Position numbers and translations under genes: made by a program. From Brevundimonas fluminis (lineage in GTDB: Bacteria; Pseudomonadota; Alphaproteobacteria; Caulobacterales; Caulobacteraceae), in assembly GCF_003934285.1 (NCBI RefSeq), contig NZ_RQWJ01000003.1, positions 310,001 through 374,000 on the forward strand: a stretch of DNA of 64,000 nucleotides, given 5' to 3'. Each line of letters begins with the position of its first letter. Positions within the stretch are counted from its first letter, which is position 1. Below are positions 24,682-35,385 of this stretch, piece by piece. The notes beneath the pieces are model-generated. The model did no database searches and was not told where the DNA came from. It saw only the letters and a list, made by a program, of their open reading frames with translations.

Positions 24682-24700
24682 TATGCTCAACGCGAGCAGA
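24682..24700. promoter_or_regulatory. Proximal operator-like dyad upstream of nadA
   Basis: TATGCT-CAACGCG-AGCAGA, one mismatch from the distal dyad core and with the same 7-base spacer. It ends just before the nadA ribosome binding site (AGGGG), so occupancy would block initiation or early elongation. Confidence 0.6.
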
Positions 24701-24712
24701 AGGGGTGATGAG

Positions 24713-25792
24713 ATGGCGGACGGCGCATTCGGAGTTTCGGCGGAGACGGCCCGGGAGACCGCCGGCGTCTGGGACAAGGTCAAGGACCACGTCACGCCGC
24801 TGGAGTGGCCGGCCAAGGCCGAGCTGATCGCCGAGATCAACCGGCTCAAGCGCGAGCGCGACGCCGTGATCCTGGCCCACAACTACATGACGCCCGACGT
24901 CTTTCACGGCGTCGGCGACCATGTCGGCGACAGCCTGGGTCTGGCGAAGGAGGCGGCGAAGTCGAAGGCGAAGGTCCTCGTCCAGGCCGGCGTCCACTTC
25001 ATGGCCGAGACGTCGAAGATCCTGTCGCCGGAGAAGACGGTGCTGATCCCGGACCTGCGGGCGGGATGCAGTCTGGCGGCCTCGATCACCGGCGCGGACG
25101 TGCGGCTGATAAGGCAGAGGCATCCGGGCCTGCCGGTCGTCACCTATGTGAACACGTCGGCCGACGTGAAGGCCGAGACCGACATCTGCTGCACCTCCGC
25201 GAACGCCGTCCAGGTGGTCGAATGGGCGGCGAAGGAATGGGGCGTCGACAAGGTCATCCTGATCCCCGACGAATTCCTGGCCCGCAACGTCGCGGCGCAG
25301 ACGACCGTCGGCATCATCGCCTGGAAGGGCCGCTGCGAGGTGCACGAGCGCTTCACGGCGCAGGACGTCGCCGACATGCGCGAGGCCTGGCCGGAAGCCG
25401 ACATACTGGCTCACCCGGAGTGCCCGGAGGAGATCCTGGCCGCCGCCGATTTCGCGGGTTCGACGGGCGCCATGGCGGACTACGTCACGACCCGGAAACC
25501 GAGGCAGGTTGTGCTGATCACCGAATGCTCCATGGCGTCGAACATCGCCGCCGAAGCACCGGGGACGCAGTTCATCGGCCCCTGCAACCTGTGTCCCCAC
25601 ATGAAGCGGATCACCCTGGAGAACATCCGGGACGCGCTGTTGCACATGCAGTTCGAGGTCACGGTCGCCGAGGACGTGGCCGACCGGGCACGTCTGGCGG
25701 TGCAGCGCATGGTCGACCTGCCGCCGCCGGCGGTTCCGGCCCGATACGACATGGTCAAGGCGCGGCATCACGTGGCGGTGGAGCTGATCTGA
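24713..25792 (+). CDS. nadA: Quinolinate synthase
   Basis: A 4Fe-4S enzyme that condenses iminoaspartate with dihydroxyacetone phosphate to quinolinate in de novo NAD synthesis. 359 residues. Typical blocks are [128 protein letters not shown]. The cluster-binding cysteines lie in RAGC, HPEC/TEC and GPCNLC. The ATG at 24713 follows AGGGG at good spacing. First gene of nadA-(M50)-nadB-nadC. Confidence 0.97.
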   Translation: MADGAFGVSAETARETAGVWDKVKDHVTPLEWPAKAELIAEINRLKRERDAVILAHNYMTPDVFHGVGDHVGDSLGLAKEAAKSKAKVLVQAGVHFMAETSKILSPEKTVLIPDLRAGCSLAASITGADVRLIRQRHPGLPVVTYVNTSADVKAETDICCTSANAVQVVEWAAKEWGVDKVILIPDEFLARNVAAQTTVGIIAWKGRCEVHERFTAQDVADMREAWPEADILAHPECPEEILAAADFAGSTGAMADYVTTRKPRQVVLITECSMASNIAAEAPGTQFIGPCNLCPHMKRITLENIRDALLHMQFEVTVAEDVADRARLAVQRMVDLPPPAVPARYDMVKARHHVAVELI

Positions 25793-25905
25793 TGCACTAC
25801 GTCCCGCCCGTCCGCGCCATCGTCGCGCCGGAACCGCGCAGTCTGCGGCTTCTCGCCGTCCTGGCCTTGCTGTTGCAGGACCGGAAGTCCAAGTCTCGGC
25901 GATGA
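25792..25905 (+). CDS. Possible small ORF coupled to nadA
   Basis: A 37-codon frame whose ATG overlaps the nadA stop (TGATG) and whose stop overlaps the start of the M50 protease (ATGA). The product has a short hydrophobic centre (LRLLAVLALLL) and a basic tail (DRKSKSRR). The exact bridging of two genes is suggestive, but such a short GC-rich frame may be chance. I do not recognise it. Confidence 0.3.
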   Translation: MHYVPPVRAIVAPEPRSLRLLAVLALLLQDRKSKSRR

Positions 25906-26741
25906 CCGACGCACCTCGCCGCCCCGGGCCATGGGATCCCAAACCGGACGCCGGCCCCGTGCCGCAAGCGGCGACGTCCGCGGGGCGGCAGCCCGAAGCT
26001 GACAAGGGCCAGAGCCTGCCGTGGGCCCTGCTCTCCACCCTCCTGCTGGGCGGGCTGATCTGGTGGCTGACGGGCAGCTGGGTGATCGTGGTCGCCCTGA
26101 TCTTCGGCCTGCTGGTTCACGAGTATGGCCACGTGCTGGCGATGAACCGGCTCGGCATGGGACCGGCGAAGATCTACATCATCCCCTTCCTCGGCGGGCT
26201 GGCGAAGGCGCAGCGCAATCCGAAGAGCGAGTGGGACGGCGTGCTGGTCTCACTGGCGGGACCGGCGTTCGGCCTGCTGGCGGCGGCGCCCTTCTTCGGC
26301 CTGTGGCAGATCACGGGGCAGGCGGCGTGGCTGGACGGGGTTTTCGCCATCGCCATGATCAACCTGATCAACCTGGCGCCGGCGCCCCCGCTCGACGGGT
26401 CCAAGGCGCTGGGGCCGGTTCTGGCGCGCATCCATCCCACGCTGGAGTGGGCGGCGCTGCTGGCCACCGGCGCGGCGGTCGTCTGGTGGGGCTTGACCAA
26501 CGGCAGCTTCCTGTTCGCCGCGTTCCTGGGCATCGCCCTGATCGGCCATCTGCGGCGCGGCAAGTGGCGGCCGTACGGGAGGCCCCTGACCTGGGGCGAA
26601 GCGGGGATGAGCGCCCTGCTGTTCCTCGCCGTGGCCGCCGCCTGCGCCGCCGTGGCGGTGGGCGCCATTCTTCCCATGGGCGACGCCGGGCTGATCGGCG
26701 GGATGGGGCAGGCCGGCCGCGCCCTCGGCGTGGTTCAGTGA
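25902..26741 (+). CDS. M50 (site-2-protease) family membrane metallopeptidase
   Basis: A 279-residue membrane protein with a disordered Pro-rich N-terminus (about 1-38) and about six hydrophobic segments. The zinc-binding motif HEYGH lies at about 73-77 in FGLLVHEYGHVLAMNRLGMG, and the third ligand region is NLAPAPPLDGSKAL. This is the core of site-2 proteases, without the usual PDZ or CBS domains. It lies inside the NAD operon between nadA and nadB, joined by four-base overlaps, but no known NAD-pathway step needs a protease. Substrate unknown. Confidence 0.9.
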   Translation: MTDAPRRPGPWDPKPDAGPVPQAATSAGRQPEADKGQSLPWALLSTLLLGGLIWWLTGSWVIVVALIFGLLVHEYGHVLAMNRLGMGPAKIYIIPFLGGLAKAQRNPKSEWDGVLVSLAGPAFGLLAAAPFFGLWQITGQAAWLDGVFAIAMINLINLAPAPPLDGSKALGPVLARIHPTLEWAALLATGAAVVWWGLTNGSFLFAAFLGIALIGHLRRGKWRPYGRPLTWGEAGMSALLFLAVAAACAAVAVGAILPMGDAGLIGGMGQAGRALGVVQ

Positions 26742-28252
26742 GACGCGTGGTTCACGACGGGCCGCTGATCGTCGGCGGCGGCCTGGCGGGCCTGTCGGCC
26801 GCGCTGGCGGCCGCGCCGCGCCCGACTCTGGTGATCTCGCCGGAGCCTCTTCTGCGGGCTTCGGCCTCAGCTTGGGCACAGGGCGGCGTGGCGGCGGCCG
26901 TGGCCCCGGGAGACGCGCCGGCGTTGCACGCCGCGGACACGGTGGCGGCCGGCGCGGGGCTGGTGGACGCGCAGAGGGCGGAGACTCTGACCGCCGATGG
27001 TCCGGCCACGGTCGACTGGTTGTCCTCGCTGGGCGCGCCGTTCGACCGCGACGCCGACGGCGCCTATGCCGTCAGCCGCGAGGCGGCGCACTCGCGCGCC
27101 AGAGTCGCCCGCGTCGGGGGCGACGGGGCGGGGCGGGCGGTGCTGTCCGCCCTCGTGACGGCCGCCCGGGCCTCTCCGCATCTGACCCTCCGCGAGGACG
27201 CGCGCCTGCTGGCCCTGGCCCGGGACGGGGCGGGCCGCGTCTGCGGCGCGGTCGTCGCCCGTCCGGACGGACCGGTCCTGGTGACGGCGACCGCCGTGGT
27301 TCTGGCCACAGGCGGGATCGGCGGGCTGTTCGCCGAGACGACGACGCCGACGGCGCTGCGCGGCGAGGGTCTGGCCGCCGCGTGGCTGGCCGGGGCGGAC
27401 GTTCTGGATCCCGAGTTCGTGCAGTTTCATCCGACCGCGATCGACGTCGGCCTCGATCCCATGCCGCTGGCGACCGAGGCGCTGCGGGGCGAGGGCGCGC
27501 GTCTGGTCGACGGGCATGGAAGGCCGCTGCTGGGCGCCGCGGCCGACGCCGACCTGCAAGCGAGGGACGTCGTCGCGCGGGCCGTGCATCTGGCCCACCG
27601 CGAAGGGCGCGGCGCCTTCCTCGATGCACGGACGGCCGTGGGAGCCCGCTTCCCCGAAGCCTTTCCCGCCGTCTTCGCCTCCTGCATCGCGGCGGGACTC
27701 GACCCGCGCGAGGCGCCGATCCCGGTGGCGCCTGCCGCACACTATCACATGGGCGGCGTGGCGGCCGGCGCGGACGGGCGAACCACGGTCCCGGGGCTGT
27801 TCGCCGTCGGCGAGTGCGCCGCGACGGGCGTCCACGGCGCCAATCGTCTGGCCTCGAACAGCCTTCTGGAGGCCGCGGCCTTCGGCCGCCGGACGGGGCG
27901 CGCGGCGGCGGCCGAGGCCGCCGGTCCGGTCCCGACCGCCCCGGTTCCGGACCTCCCGCCGGAGCTGGGCGCGGAGGCGCTCGCACGGCTGAGGCAGCTG
28001 ATGAGCCGCGACATGGGCGTGGTGCGCGACGGCGCGGGGCTGGAGCGCGCCCTCGCGGAGATCGGGCGACTGGAGGCGGGCGAGGGCGCGGCCCTGCCGC
28101 TGGTCGCGGCCCGGCTGATGATCGAGGCGGCCCTCGCGCGGCGGGAGAGCCGCGGCGCCCATTTCCGCACGGACTTCTCCAGCCCGGCGGCACGCGCCGC
28201 ACACACGCGCGTGTCGGGACGCGCGGACGAACGGAACAAGGCGGCGGCATGA
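26738..28252 (+). CDS. nadB: L-aspartate oxidase
   Basis: FAD enzyme oxidising L-aspartate to iminoaspartate for NadA. 504 residues. FAD-binding GGGLAGLSAALAAA near the N-terminus, ASAWAQGGVAAAVAPGD, SREAAHSRARVARVGGDGAG, VLATGGIGGLFAETTTP, FVQFHPTAIDVG, HYHMGGVAAGADGRTTVPGLFAVGECAATGVHGANRLASNSLLEAAAFG are all family hallmarks. The GTG start at 26738 overlaps the M50 stop (GTGA). The protein is slightly short at the C-terminal helical domain but complete. Confidence 0.97.
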   Translation: MRRVVHDGPLIVGGGLAGLSAALAAAPRPTLVISPEPLLRASASAWAQGGVAAAVAPGDAPALHAADTVAAGAGLVDAQRAETLTADGPATVDWLSSLGAPFDRDADGAYAVSREAAHSRARVARVGGDGAGRAVLSALVTAARASPHLTLREDARLLALARDGAGRVCGAVVARPDGPVLVTATAVVLATGGIGGLFAETTTPTALRGEGLAAAWLAGADVLDPEFVQFHPTAIDVGLDPMPLATEALRGEGARLVDGHGRPLLGAAADADLQARDVVARAVHLAHREGRGAFLDARTAVGARFPEAFPAVFASCIAAGLDPREAPIPVAPAAHYHMGGVAAGADGRTTVPGLFAVGECAATGVHGANRLASNSLLEAAAFGRRTGRAAAAEAAGPVPTAPVPDLPPELGAEALARLRQLMSRDMGVVRDGAGLERALAEIGRLEAGEGAALPLVAARLMIEAALARRESRGAHFRTDFSSPAARAAHTRVSGRADERNKAAA

Positions 28253-29124
28253 GCGGATTTCACGACGACGCCCTTGAGGCCGTGGTCCGGCTGGCCCTGA
28301 CCGAAGACCTGGGCCGGGCGGGCGATCTGACGGCTCAGGCCTGCGTGCCCGCCGACGCGCGCCTGTCGGCGACCTTCGTGGCCCGCAAGGCCGGCGTCGC
28401 CGCCGGGCTGGCCGCGGCGCGCCTGGCCGTCCGGGCGCTGGATCCGGACGCGAGGGTCGACGAGCCGGTTCGGGACGGCGACGCCTTCGACGCCGGAGCG
28501 GCGCTGGTCCGGGTCGACGGGAACGCCCGCTCGCTTCTGGCCGCAGAGCGGACCGCCCTCAACCTGACGGGACGCCTGTGCGGCATCGCCACCCTGACGC
28601 GGGCCTACGTCGACGCCGTCGCCGGCACGAGGGCCCGGATCGCCGACACGCGCAAGACGACCCCGGGCCTGCGCGCGCTGGAGAAGCGGGCGGTGGCGCT
28701 GGGCGGCGGGCTGAATCACCGGTTCGGCCTGGACGACGCCATCCTGATCAAGGACAACCACGTCGCCCTGTGCGGCGGCGACGCGGCCGAGGCGCTGCGC
28801 CGGGCCCGAGCCCACGCGGGACATCTGACGAAGATCGAGGTCGAGATCGACCGGCTGGATCAGCTCGGGCCGCTTCTGGAACTGGTTCAGCCCGGCGTTC
28901 AATCCGGCCGGGCCGGCCCGGACGTCATCATGCTCGACAACTTCAGCCTTCCCGAGCTGCGGGAGGCGGTGGCCCTGACCGATGGCCGGGTGACGCTGGA
29001 GGCGTCGGGCGGCGTGACCCTGGACACCGTGCGCTCCATCGCCGAGACCGGCGTGGACGTGATTTCCGTGGGCGCGCTGACGCATTCCGCGCCGTCGCTG
29101 GACGTCGGACTGGACGTGGCCTGA
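28249..29124 (+). CDS. nadC: Nicotinate-nucleotide pyrophosphorylase (quinolinate phosphoribosyltransferase)
   Basis: Converts quinolinate and PRPP to nicotinate mononucleotide with loss of CO2. 291 residues. Family blocks are ALTEDLGRAGDLTAQACVP, AERTALNLTGRLCGIATLT, IADTRKTTPGLRALEKRAVALGGGLNHRFGLDDAILIKDNHVA, KIEVEIDRLDQL, IMLDNFSLPELREAV, LEASGGVTLDTVRSIAETGVDVISVGALTHS. Start overlaps the nadB stop (ATGA). Last enzyme gene of the NAD operon. Confidence 0.97.
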   Translation: MSGFHDDALEAVVRLALTEDLGRAGDLTAQACVPADARLSATFVARKAGVAAGLAAARLAVRALDPDARVDEPVRDGDAFDAGAALVRVDGNARSLLAAERTALNLTGRLCGIATLTRAYVDAVAGTRARIADTRKTTPGLRALEKRAVALGGGLNHRFGLDDAILIKDNHVALCGGDAAEALRRARAHAGHLTKIEVEIDRLDQLGPLLELVQPGVQSGRAGPDVIMLDNFSLPELREAVALTDGRVTLEASGGVTLDTVRSIAETGVDVISVGALTHSAPSLDVGLDVA

Positions 29125-29177
29125 GGGGAACGGCACGGGCCGGTAGCGGTTACCTTTCTGCACGGAAGGAGACCGCC

Positions 29178-29354
29178 ATGAGCAAGACGCCCCCCATCCC
29201 CGAGGACCAGCGCGGCGCCCGCGACCGTCGCGACGTCGCGACGGGCTCCCAGTCAGGCCAGCCCGGCGACGCCGACGTCAATCTGGATCAGCAGGGTCGC
29301 TTCGGAAACGCCAAGCAGAACCTGACGCCGCAGCACAAGACGCAGGATCGCTGA
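29178..29354 (+). CDS. Small hydrophilic protein of unknown function
   Basis: A 58-residue, highly polar, probably disordered protein (SKTPPIPEDQRGARDRRDVATGSQSGQPGDADVNLDQQGRFGNAKQNLTPQHKTQDR). A strong ribosome binding site (GGAAGGAGA) precedes the ATG. The composition (Q, D, R, G rich; no hydrophobic core) resembles small stress-associated proteins, but no family was recognised. A similar small protein gene follows three bases later. Confidence 0.75.
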   Translation: MSKTPPIPEDQRGARDRRDVATGSQSGQPGDADVNLDQQGRFGNAKQNLTPQHKTQDR

Positions 29355-29356
29355 TC

Positions 29357-29587
29357 ATGGGCGACAACAATCAGCACACGCCCGAGCCCGTCGACGAGAA
29401 GCGCTGGGGCGGGCCGGGCTCCAGCCACCAGAACGCCGACCGGGATCCTCCGGAATTCGAGGACCCGCGCGGCGACGGGCCGACCAATCCGCGCAACAGC
29501 AAGGTCTCAGGCGGCGGCGGCGAGCGCGATCTCAAGCATTCGCACGACGACGACTTCCGGTCGTCGAAGGGAAACCGCGACGCCTGA
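29357..29587 (+). CDS. Small hydrophilic Gly/Asp-rich protein of unknown function
   Basis: A 76-residue polar, disordered protein (GDNNQHTPEPVDEKRWGGPGSSHQNADRDPPEFEDPRGDG...DLKHSHDDDFRSSKGNRDA). It follows the preceding small gene by three bases and is probably co-transcribed. It converges with the SleB gene, whose stop lies immediately after. No family recognised. Confidence 0.75.
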   Translation: MGDNNQHTPEPVDEKRWGGPGSSHQNADRDPPEFEDPRGDGPTNPRNSKVSGGGGERDLKHSHDDDFRSSKGNRDA

Positions 29588-30697
29588 TCAGGCCTCGGTC
29601 GAGGCGGGAGCCGAGGCCGTGGTGGCCGGTGGGGTCGCCGGCGTCGCGACCGGAGCATGGGGCGGCGCCTTTGTGGCCGGCTGGGCCGCCGGAGCCGACG
29701 TCGTCGCCTCGTCCCGCGCCGTTCCGTCTCGCTGGACCAGGGCGTCATAGGCGATGCCGCCGGCCTCGCGGATCGGCGTGATCGGATCGATGCCCGCCTG
29801 GATCAGGCGCGGCTCGTCCTGGATCTGCGTCGACGGGCGCGGTTCATAGGCGAAGGTGCGCGGCGCGCCGCGCCCGCCGCCGAAGCGATAGAAGACGTGG
29901 TCGCCGACCTGACCGACGCGCACCAGCGAGCCGCGCCAGCCGGGCGAGACGGCGGTGGTGTGGAAATGGGTGGCGGTGCCGACCGGGGCATAGACGCGGC
30001 CCGAAAGGGCCTCCGTCGCCACCGAGCGGGCGCGGTTCCAGGCGCCGCGATCAACGCGGCCGCGCATCGAGCCGTCGCAGGTGAAGCTGAACTGGCAGCC
30101 GGTCCGGCGCCCGGCGCCCTGGAAGACCACCCCGCAGATCGTCTTGGGAAAGGCGGCGTGGCGGGCGCGGTTCAGGACCACCTGGGCCACCGCGCGCTGG
30201 CCGTCGCGGCCCTCCCCGCGGGCTTCGTAATACACGGCCTGGGTCAGGCACTCGAGGTCGCGGCTGGCGTCCAGGGCGTTGGCCAGGCGGAAGGGCGAGG
30301 CGGCGGGGTGCAGGCCGCCCAGTTCCGGCCGGCGCAGGGCGGAGCCGGCGCGGGGCAGGGCGTCCAGGCGGGCGGCGATCAGTTCCGCCTGACGGTCTCG
30401 ACGCGTCGAGCCGGCGACGGTGTAGGGGTCGTGGCGCTGGGCGATGGCCAGGGCGCTGGCGTCCAGCCCCCCGGCGGCGGCTGCCATGGCCTCGTCGGTG
30501 AACCCGGCCGCGGCGACCGCGTCCAGCTTCAGCGCCTGCATGCGGACGGTTGTGGCCTTGGCCATCGCGCCGCCGAGGTAGGCGACGCCCACCGTCGCGC
30601 CGACGACCGCCCCGAAGACGGCCGCGACGGCGGCGGGCTTCAGCTTCAGGCGACCGGACAGCTCCGACGCCGGCTTCGGCTCACGGGAAATCGACAC
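29588..30697 (-). CDS. SleB-type cell wall hydrolase, membrane anchored
   Basis: A 369-residue protein with one N-terminal transmembrane segment (AAVAAVFGAVVGATVGVAYLGG, about 23-44). The SleB/Hydrolase_2 domain lies at about 140-260: LECLTQAVYYEARGEGRDGQRAVAQVVLNRARHAAFPKTICGVVFQG...GCQFSFTCDGSMRG, with the catalytic Glu in YYEARGEG. A Pro/Ala/Thr-rich disordered tail follows (about 330-369). It is expected to cleave glycan strands in the periplasm. I chose the GTG at 30697 because sequence upstream of it lacks protein character. A second SleB paralogue is at 35386-36567. Confidence 0.88.
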   Translation of the reverse strand: MSISREPKPASELSGRLKLKPAAVAAVFGAVVGATVGVAYLGGAMAKATTVRMQALKLDAVAAAGFTDEAMAAAAGGLDASALAIAQRHDPYTVAGSTRRDRQAELIAARLDALPRAGSALRRPELGGLHPAASPFRLANALDASRDLECLTQAVYYEARGEGRDGQRAVAQVVLNRARHAAFPKTICGVVFQGAGRRTGCQFSFTCDGSMRGRVDRGAWNRARSVATEALSGRVYAPVGTATHFHTTAVSPGWRGSLVRVGQVGDHVFYRFGGGRGAPRTFAYEPRPSTQIQDEPRLIQAGIDPITPIREAGGIAYDALVQRDGTARDEATTSAPAAQPATKAPPHAPVATPATPPATTASAPASTEA

Positions 30698-31147
30698 GCA
30701 CTCAACGCCTGATCCGCAGGGCGCAATGCCGCCCCCTAAGCAGTCTTCAGGCCCGACCGTGGTCTCCACAGCGGGCCCGCAGCTTCCGGCGTTCGGCGAA
30801 CGACCGACGATCCGGAGGACGCGCCTTATACGTCGGAATGTGGCGTCAATGTGGTTGATTCGCAAGCCGCGACAAAATCGCCACCGTTCCTGTGTCTTCG
30901 TAGCCCCGTATCCGGATCATCTGAAATGACATGACTGATATACTGATCAGTACAGCCACTGATCTGCTTATCAATACACCTCTTTTGCATTCAAGTCGGC
31001 GGGCGGATGAACCTGTCCAAGGTCTCCGGATGCACGCAACCTGTGGATCGTTCCTTATGCCGAAGACTCCCCGACGAGGCATGACGGACCGGAACGGCTC
31101 AGCCTGACGGGCGTTTTGCCGGCGTCCACACGTTCAGGAGACTCCCC
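30698..31147. other. 450-base intergenic spacer with an AT-rich block
   Basis: Separates the divergent SleB and lipoprotein genes. About 30905-30990 is clearly lower in GC than the rest of the window and holds two matching dyads (30934-30975). A DnaA-box-like CGATCCACA lies on the reverse strand at 31050-31042. No convincing ORF; a 78-codon reverse frame was rejected. Confidence 0.6.
30934..30975. promoter_or_regulatory. Two tandem ACTGAT-N6-ATCA(G/A)T dyads
   Basis: Copy 1 at 30934-30951 is a perfect 6-bp-arm dyad with a 6-base spacer; copy 2 at 30958-30975 has one arm mismatch. Starts are 24 bases apart. Copy 1 also contains CTG-N10-CAG, the core of lux boxes. It is probably a binding site for a dimeric regulator of one of the flanking divergent genes. 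Confidence 0.55.
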
Positions 31148-31330
31148 ATGCGCACCGCCCTCGCCCTCACCGTCATGATCGCCGCCACGGGGCTGGCGGC
31201 TTGCGGCCAGACCATCGAACAGCGCGCCGCGACCGGCGCCGTCGCCGGCGCCGTGGTCGCCGGTCCCGTCGGCGCGGCCGTCGGCGGCGCGGCCGGCACC
31301 GCGGTCGGACAGGCCGCGAAGGACGACTGA
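31148..31330 (+). CDS. Small glycine-zipper lipoprotein
   Basis: A 60-residue predicted lipoprotein. The signal (RTALALTVMIAATGLAAC, lipobox Cys about 19) is followed by QTIEQRAATGAVAGAVVAGPVGAAVGGAAGTAVGQAAKDD, whose small-residue G/A spacing is a glycine zipper that can insert in or line a membrane. AGGAG lies upstream of the ATG. It is similar in build to small outer-membrane lipoproteins of the OsmB type; function is not known. Confidence 0.82.
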   Translation: MRTALALTVMIAATGLAACGQTIEQRAATGAVAGAVVAGPVGAAVGGAAGTAVGQAAKDD

Positions 31331-31450
31331 TCTTCGGGGCGCGGGGTCTGAAATGGCCCCGCGCCTTGATTTCCGCGCCCGAGTTCTTTAGCCGCCCTGC
31401 CGGGCGAGGCCGTTCGGCCGCCCGTGACGCCCCCGACCCGACTGGATGGA

Positions 31451-31798
31451 ATGAGAGACCTCAAGCAAACCGGCTTCGCCGACCGACTGACCGCCCAGGC
31501 CGAGGCCAAGAAGGCCATGCTGGCCCGCTTCAAGCCCAAGCCGACGGTCCAGGCCGAAGATCCCCAGGCGCTGCAGAAGCGGCGCGAGGCCGAGCGCGAG
31601 GCCCTGCGTCTGCAGCGCGCCGCCGAAAAGGCCGAGGCCCAGCGCCAGAAGGAGGCGCAGAAGGCCGCCGCCGAGGCGGCCAAGGTCATGTCGGTGGAGG
31701 CCCAGGAAGAGGCTCGCCGCAACGAGCGCCGCGAACGCAAGGCCGCCATCAAGGCCGAACAGCGCCAGCGCCGCGCCGAAAAGAAGATGAAGCGCTGA
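31451..31798 (+). CDS. DUF6481 family highly charged helical protein
   Basis: A 115-residue protein almost entirely of charged helix: FADRLTAQAEAKKAMLARFKPKP at the N-terminus, then a long Ala/Glu/Arg/Lys coiled coil (QKRREAEREALRLQRAAEKAEAQRQKEAQKAA...RRNERRERKAAIKAEQRQRRAEKKMKR). The N-terminal F-DR-A-A-AK-A-L-FK-KP pattern marks the DUF6481 family of alphaproteobacteria, function unknown. I used the ATG at 31451; the frame extends to a GTG at 31424. Confidence 0.85.
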   Translation: MRDLKQTGFADRLTAQAEAKKAMLARFKPKPTVQAEDPQALQKRREAEREALRLQRAAEKAEAQRQKEAQKAAAEAAKVMSVEAQEEARRNERRERKAAIKAEQRQRRAEKKMKR

Positions 31799-31805
31799 GC
31801 GGAGC

Positions 31806-34700
<2,895 letters not shown>

Positions 34701-34854
34701 TTCCCCCGACGCTGCGCCGTGGCGCGACTCCCCACAACGCTTTTCGACTTCGTGCGTTCCCCCGGCTCCGGACTTTGCCGTAAGGCGGCCGCCGGCCCTT
34801 GGCGCGGCGGCGCCGCGGCCCTAGATCGGAGCCGCATTCTCAGGAGGACCACCC

Positions 34855-35334
34855 ATGGCGGACGCCATCAAGACCGGCATCAAGGCCGACGCCCGCAAAC
34901 AGGTGTCGCACGAACTGTCCAAGATGCTGGCCGACAGCTTCGCGGTCTATTCCAAGACCCACGGCTTCCACTGGAACGTCCGGGGTCCCGAATTCTTCCA
35001 GCTGCACACCCTGCTGGAAACCCAGTACCGCGAGATGTGGGAGGCCCTCGACGAGATCGCCGAGCGCATCCGGGCGCTGGGCGAATACGCTCCGCAGGGC
35101 CAGTCGGCCTTCGCCAACCTGACCTCGATCAAGGAGGGCAAGCCCGAGACCGAGGCCATGGACATGCTGCGCGAGCTGATGCGCGACCACGAGACGGTCA
35201 TCGCCACCGCCCGCGCGGGCATCGAAGTGGCCGAGGAAGCGGGCGACGACGCGACCGCCGACCTTCTTACCCAGCGTCTGGCGGCGCATGAGAAGGCCGC
35301 CTGGATGCTGCGTTCGACCCTCGGCGGGCGGTGA
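34855..35334 (+). CDS. dps: Dps family DNA-binding ferritin
   Basis: A 159-residue mini-ferritin that forms dodecamers, oxidises Fe(II) with peroxide and protects DNA. The ferroxidase residues lie in SKTHGFHWNVRGPEFFQLHTLLETQYREMWEALDEIAERIRALGEYAP (His near 36 and Glu/Asp further along the helix). The C-terminal helix is DHETVIATARAGIEVAEEAGDDATADLLTQRLAAHEKAAWMLRSTL. The Lys/Arg-bearing N-terminus (ADAIKTGIKADARKQ) may contact DNA. A near-perfect Shine-Dalgarno AGGAGG precedes the ATG, so strong translation is likely. Confidence 0.96.
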   Translation: MADAIKTGIKADARKQVSHELSKMLADSFAVYSKTHGFHWNVRGPEFFQLHTLLETQYREMWEALDEIAERIRALGEYAPQGQSAFANLTSIKEGKPETEAMDMLRELMRDHETVIATARAGIEVAEEAGDDATADLLTQRLAAHEKAAWMLRSTLGGR

Positions 35335-35385
35335 GGTCAGAAACCCGTCGGAATTTCGCCGACAATCCCGGATAACGTCGCTCGC

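Noticed and set aside
24573..24712. Riboswitch upstream of nadA
   Set aside because: The conserved structure is explained better by two short DNA dyads of equal spacing; no known NAD or other riboswitch core is visible.
30846..31082. 78-codon reverse-strand ORF in the AT-rich spacer
   Set aside because: No ribosome binding site, composition unlike a protein, and it covers the dyad repeats. Probably chance in lower-GC DNA.
30698..31147. Possible replication terminus or dif site at the AT-rich spacer
   Set aside because: G excess over C on the plus strand looks higher left of about 30 kb than right of it in the lines I counted, but the right side is near neutral rather than reversed. No 28-bp dif-like sequence with 11-6-11 layout could be found.
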